Made by a program: the position numbers and the translations under genes. Of a stretch of DNA of 45,646 nt, positions 42,772 to 45,646 are shown piece by piece (position 1 is the first letter of the stretch; the number at the start of each line of letters is the position of its first letter). This DNA is from Bradyrhizobium sp. YR681. Its GTDB lineage: Bacteria > Pseudomonadota > Alphaproteobacteria > Rhizobiales > Xanthobacteraceae. The DNA lies in the NCBI RefSeq assembly GCF_000282615.1, contig NZ_AKIY01000241.1, forward strand, positions 1 to 45,646. The letters run 5' to 3'. The notes under the pieces are model-generated. The model was not told the DNA's origin. It was given only the letters and a program-made list of their open reading frames with translations, and made no database searches.

Positions 42772-43164
42772 TCATCGCAACAAGCGCAGCAGCGCACGGC
42801 CGGCGGGCGCATTCAGCTCCTTTGCGTCCAGCGTTCCGTCCTTGTCGGGATTTGCAGCGTTGAAGCGCTGCTCCACGACGGACAGATATTCATCGAGCGT
42901 GAGAGTCCCGTCGCGATCGGGATCGGCGGCGGCGAGTTCTTTCGGCGTTAACCGCCCGCGCAATTCGCGCGCATCCAGCGTGCCATCGTGATCCGGATCG
43001 AGCTTGGCGAACAGCGCGGCTGCCGCCTTCTTCACCTCGGCGAGATCGAGCGTGCCGTCATTGTCGGTATCGAACATTTTGACGGCGTTGCCGGAAGCAG
43101 CCCACGCCGGGCCGGACAGCACTGCAACCGTGAGCGCAAGCACAACTGAGCGACGTGAAATCAT
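42772..43164 (-). CDS. lanM: lanmodulin-type periplasmic EF-hand protein
   Basis: This 130-residue protein has a signal peptide (1-23) followed by four 12-residue EF-hand loops at 32-43, 56-67, 81-92 and 105-116. Loops 2, 3 and 4 have Pro at position 2 (DPDHDG, DPDRDG, NPDKDG), and loop 4 starts with Asn. Both are traits of lanmodulin, the picomolar lanthanide-binding protein of Methylorubrum. Loop starts are 24-25 residues apart, the short spacing special to LanM. Loop 1 has Thr at position 2 and loop 3 has Thr at position 9. The start follows GGGAGG. It is divergent from xoxF. Confidence 0.93.
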   Translation of the reverse strand: MISRRSVVLALTVAVLSGPAWAASGNAVKMFDTDNDGTLDLAEVKKAAAALFAKLDPDHDGTLDARELRGRLTPKELAAADPDRDGTLTLDEYLSVVEQRFNAANPDKDGTLDAKELNAPAGRALLRLLR

Positions 43165-43506
43165 TTCGACCTCCCTGACCAAGAGTCCCGATTCGCGCGG
43201 GATCGAAACGACATAAGTCTACAAGCCAGCCCCGGTTCAAGTGCGGAATTGCAGCCTGCGCACCGCACAACTCGCGGAACCCGGCTTGCCGAGACGAACG
43301 AGCCGAAGCTGCCACCGCGCCACGTCACGGAATTTTTCCAGCGTCTGCGCGCAAGTGAAAGTCGTTTGTCAGGTTTCTGTCAGGTGACCGGCATCTGGCA
43401 TCCAACATATCGGCAGCACGCCTGCGACTTTCGTATTGACGGGTTTTGCAATCGGGCGGAGTGTTGCCATCGCAGCGTCAAAAGGCGCGCATATTGGGAG
43501 GAACGG
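43165..43506. promoter_or_regulatory. divergent lanM-xoxF promoter region
   Basis: This 342-base gap has no convincing gene. It should hold the promoters of both lanM and xoxF. A direct repeat TGTCAGGT occurs at 43367-43374 and 43378-43385, 11 bases apart (one helical turn), about 120-140 bases before the xoxF start. This is a reasonable place for a response regulator dimer. No terminator-like hairpin was seen. Confidence 0.5.
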
Positions 43507-45171
43507 ATGAAACGCTTAGCGATGGCCGCGAGCCTCGTCATGCTTGCATCGACTTGTGCAAACGCACAAACCAACGAGCAGCTGGTCAAGGGTGCGACCG
43601 ATACATCGAACGTTCTCAACTACGGGATGGGCTACAATCTCCAGCGCTTCTCGACCCTGAACCAGATCAACAAGGACACCGTCAAGAACCTCGTCCCGGT
43701 CTGGAATTACAGTTTCAACGACGATCGCAGCGAGGAATCGCAGCCGCTGGTGTACCAGGGCGTGATTTACGTGACCTCGCACAACGCGACCATGGCGGTC
43801 GACGCCAAGACCGGCAAGCAGATCTGGAAGAGCAAGATCGAATATCCCGCCGAGACGCCGCGCATTGTCTGCTGCGGCATCATCAACCGCGGCGCGGCGC
43901 TCTACGACGGCAAGGTATTCCGCACCACGCTCGATGCCAACGTGGTCGCGCTCGATGCCAAGGACGGCAAGGAGCTGTGGCGGCAGAAAGCGGCCGACAT
44001 CAAGGAAGGCTATTCGATGACGGTGGCGCCGCTGGTCGCCGACGGCGTGGTCATCACCGGCATCTCCGGCGCCGAGTTCGGCACCCGCGGCTTCATCGAC
44101 GGCTGGGATCCGGCCACCGGCAAGCATCTCTGGCGCACCCATTCGATCCCCTCGCCGGACGAGCCCGGCGGCGACACCTGGAAGGGCGATACCTGGAAGC
44201 TCGGCGGCGGCTCGACCTGGATCACGGGCTCCTACGATCCCGAGCTGAACACGGTCTATTGGGGCATCGGCAATCCGGGCCCGTTCAATTCGGCGGTGCG
44301 GCCCGGCGACAACCTCTACACCTGCTCCGTGCTGGCGATGGATCCCAAGACCGGCAAGATCAAGTGGCACTACCAGTTCTCGCCGAACAATCCGTTCGAC
44401 TATGACTCGGTGGCCGAGATGGTCCTCGCCGACATGAATGTCGAGGGCAAACCGACCAAGGTGCTGATGGATGCCAACCGCAACGGCTTCTTCTACGTGC
44501 TCGACCGCACCAACGGAAAGCTGCTCGCGGCCAATCCCTACGTGAAGGTGAACTGGGCGACCGGCATCGACATGAAGACGGGACGTCCGATCGAGACCGA
44601 CGTTTCGAAGGACGCGCGCGACGGCAAGAAGGTCACGGTCTATCCGTCGATCCTCGGCGGCAAGAACTGGGAACCGATGTCGTTCAACCCGCAGACCGGC
44701 CTCGCCTACGCCAACACCCTCGCCTTCGGCGGCAGGTACAAGACCGAGCCCGCCACCTTCAAGCAGGGTGAATGGTATCTCGGCATGGACCTCACCGATC
44801 TCTGGGAATGGGGTGACGGTCCGCGCGGCCATCTGAAGGCGATCGATCCGATGACCGGCAAGGCCAAGTGGGAAGCGCCAAGCGACATCCCGCGTTTCTC
44901 GGGCGTGCTGTCGACCGCAGGCGGCGTCGTATTCTCCGGCGCGCTGACCGGCGAGTTCGAAGCCTTCGATGCCGACACCGGCAAGAAGCTCTGGCAGTTC
45001 CAGACCGGCTCCGGCATCGAGGGACAGCCGGTGACCTGGCAGCAGGACGGCGTGCAGTACGTCGCCGTCACCAGCGGCTATGGCGGCGTCTATTCGCTGT
45101 TCTCCGGCGACGAGCGGCTTGCAAAAGTGCCGCCCGGCGGCTCGCTGTGGGTCTTTGCGGTCAAGCAGTAA
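43507..45171 (+). CDS. xoxF: lanthanide-dependent methanol dehydrogenase XoxF
   Basis: This 554-residue periplasmic quinoprotein has a signal peptide (1-20) and repeated tryptophan-docking blades. The vicinal disulphide Cys122-Cys123 (IVCCG), Glu190 (AEFG), Asn256 (GNPGPF), Arg325 (DANRNG) and the catalytic Asp298 are present. Asp300, two residues on (FDYDSV), is the extra ligand that marks lanthanide enzymes; calcium enzymes have Ala or Ser there. It oxidises methanol to formaldehyde or formate. It is shorter than the common clade 5 enzymes (about 600), so it probably belongs to another XoxF clade, which I cannot name with certainty. The start follows a GGGAGGA ribosome site. Confidence 0.95.
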   Translation: MKRLAMAASLVMLASTCANAQTNEQLVKGATDTSNVLNYGMGYNLQRFSTLNQINKDTVKNLVPVWNYSFNDDRSEESQPLVYQGVIYVTSHNATMAVDAKTGKQIWKSKIEYPAETPRIVCCGIINRGAALYDGKVFRTTLDANVVALDAKDGKELWRQKAADIKEGYSMTVAPLVADGVVITGISGAEFGTRGFIDGWDPATGKHLWRTHSIPSPDEPGGDTWKGDTWKLGGGSTWITGSYDPELNTVYWGIGNPGPFNSAVRPGDNLYTCSVLAMDPKTGKIKWHYQFSPNNPFDYDSVAEMVLADMNVEGKPTKVLMDANRNGFFYVLDRTNGKLLAANPYVKVNWATGIDMKTGRPIETDVSKDARDGKKVTVYPSILGGKNWEPMSFNPQTGLAYANTLAFGGRYKTEPATFKQGEWYLGMDLTDLWEWGDGPRGHLKAIDPMTGKAKWEAPSDIPRFSGVLSTAGGVVFSGALTGEFEAFDADTGKKLWQFQTGSGIEGQPVTWQQDGVQYVAVTSGYGGVYSLFSGDERLAKVPPGGSLWVFAVKQ

Positions 45172-45181
45172 ACACGGCACG

Positions 45182-45538
45182 ATGCTGAAAGACATATCTC
45201 ACAAGACGGTGGCGACCATCGCCACCGTCGCGGCGCTGACGGTTGCGCTTGCAGCGACCGTTTGTGCCGCGGACGACACAAATGGCAATCCCGTGCAGGC
45301 ACAGATCGACCACGGCAAGTCGACCTATGCTTCGAAATGCTCGCACTGCCACGGTCCCAACATGATGAACTCCGGCACCATCACGCCGGACCTGCGCGCC
45401 TTTCCCGACGACAAGACACGCTTCGTCACCACCGTGAAGAACGGCAAGAACAACAAGATGCCGCCCTGGGCCGACATCCTCAGCGACGACGAGATCACCG
45501 ATCTCTGGGCCTTTGTCTCGAGCCGGAGGAAGCCATGA
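45182..45538 (+). CDS. xoxG: cytochrome c XoxG, electron acceptor of XoxF
   Basis: This 118-residue class I c-type cytochrome has a signal peptide (about 1-30), the haem site CSHCH (Cys53, Cys56, His57) and a probable distal Met93 (NKMPPW). It takes electrons from PQQ in XoxF. It begins ten bases after xoxF and overlaps the xoxJ start by ATGA. It is short compared with some XoxG proteins but complete. Confidence 0.93.
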   Translation: MLKDISHKTVATIATVAALTVALAATVCAADDTNGNPVQAQIDHGKSTYASKCSHCHGPNMMNSGTITPDLRAFPDDKTRFVTTVKNGKNNKMPPWADILSDDEITDLWAFVSSRRKP

Positions 45539-45646
45539 GGCCCTGGCTCGTCGCGTGGAGTGTTGCCGCGACGCTGGCGGCGGCCACGGCCGCGCAAGCG
45601 GCCGACGATCCGCTCAAGGTCTGCCTCGACGAGGACCGGCCGGGGG
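45535..45646 (+). CDS. xoxJ: XoxJ periplasmic binding protein (5' part only)
   Basis: The window ends 37 codons into this gene. The visible part has a signal peptide (MRPWLVAWSVAATLAAATA) and the start ADDPLKVCLDEDRP, as in MoxJ/XoxJ proteins that assist methanol dehydrogenase. Its ATG overlaps the xoxG stop by ATGA, completing the xoxF-xoxG-xoxJ order. Identity rests mainly on position and the opening motif. Confidence 0.85.
   Translation, partial: MRPWLVAWSVAATLAAATAAQAADDPLKVCLDEDRPG

Noticed and set aside
43516..45195. A 559-codon minus-strand open frame
   Set aside because: It is antisense to xoxF, which has all expected active-site residues.

Overview
The window looks like a chromosomal segment of a high-GC alphaproteobacterium, most likely Bradyrhizobium or a close relative. 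This is inferred from the content: a rhizobial-type xoxF-xoxG-xoxJ methanol oxidation locus, a PqqA peptide, many small alphaproteobacterial conserved proteins, and palindromic intergenic repeats of the kind common in that genus. No tRNA, rRNA, CRISPR array, transposase or phage gene was seen.

Left part (1-15.5 kb), general and stress genes: a Gly/Tyr-rich secreted protein, a DUF2798 membrane protein, a CLC chloride channel with CBS domains, a class II aldolase, a MarC membrane protein, a DUF892 ferritin-like protein, an Hsp20-Lon operon ending in a 51-residue basic ORF, an HU-type DNA-binding protein, a thiolase, a Tat-exported family 1 glycosidase, and a large patatin/DUF3376 gene that appears split by a one-base frameshift near 13258-13261.

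Middle (15.6-22.9 kb): a catabolic operon (extradiol dioxygenase, FAD monooxygenase, fumarylacetoacetate-hydrolase family enzyme, tricarboxylate-type binding protein) divergent from a GntR regulator. It looks like an aromatic meta-cleavage pathway. A GrlR-like protein and four small unknown ORFs follow.

Right half (22.9-45.6 kb): a nearly continuous lanthanide/PQQ-dependent methanol oxidation island. It holds a TonB-dependent receptor; a histidine kinase/response regulator pair; S-formylglutathione hydrolase; a five-gene overlapping ABC operon of the type linked to PQQ dehydrogenases (binding protein, beta-propeller, ATPase, permease, exported protein), which resembles the lut lanthanide uptake cluster of Methylorubrum; a CxxxCW protein and a MoxJ-like binding protein; a zinc metallohydrolase and a SoxYZ-like carrier; a second ABC importer of unknown substrate; an outer-membrane barrel; a stand-alone pqqA (26 codons); a lanmodulin (four EF hands, three with Pro at position 2); and xoxF, xoxG and the start of xoxJ. 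XoxF has the Asp-Tyr-Asp signature of lanthanide-dependent enzymes.

Inferred logic: the receptor and ABC system bring lanthanide across the envelope. Lanmodulin buffers or delivers it in the periplasm, PqqA supplies the PQQ precursor, and XoxF oxidises methanol with electrons leaving through XoxG. FghA takes part in glutathione-linked formaldehyde oxidation, and the kinase/regulator pair is the likely local controller.
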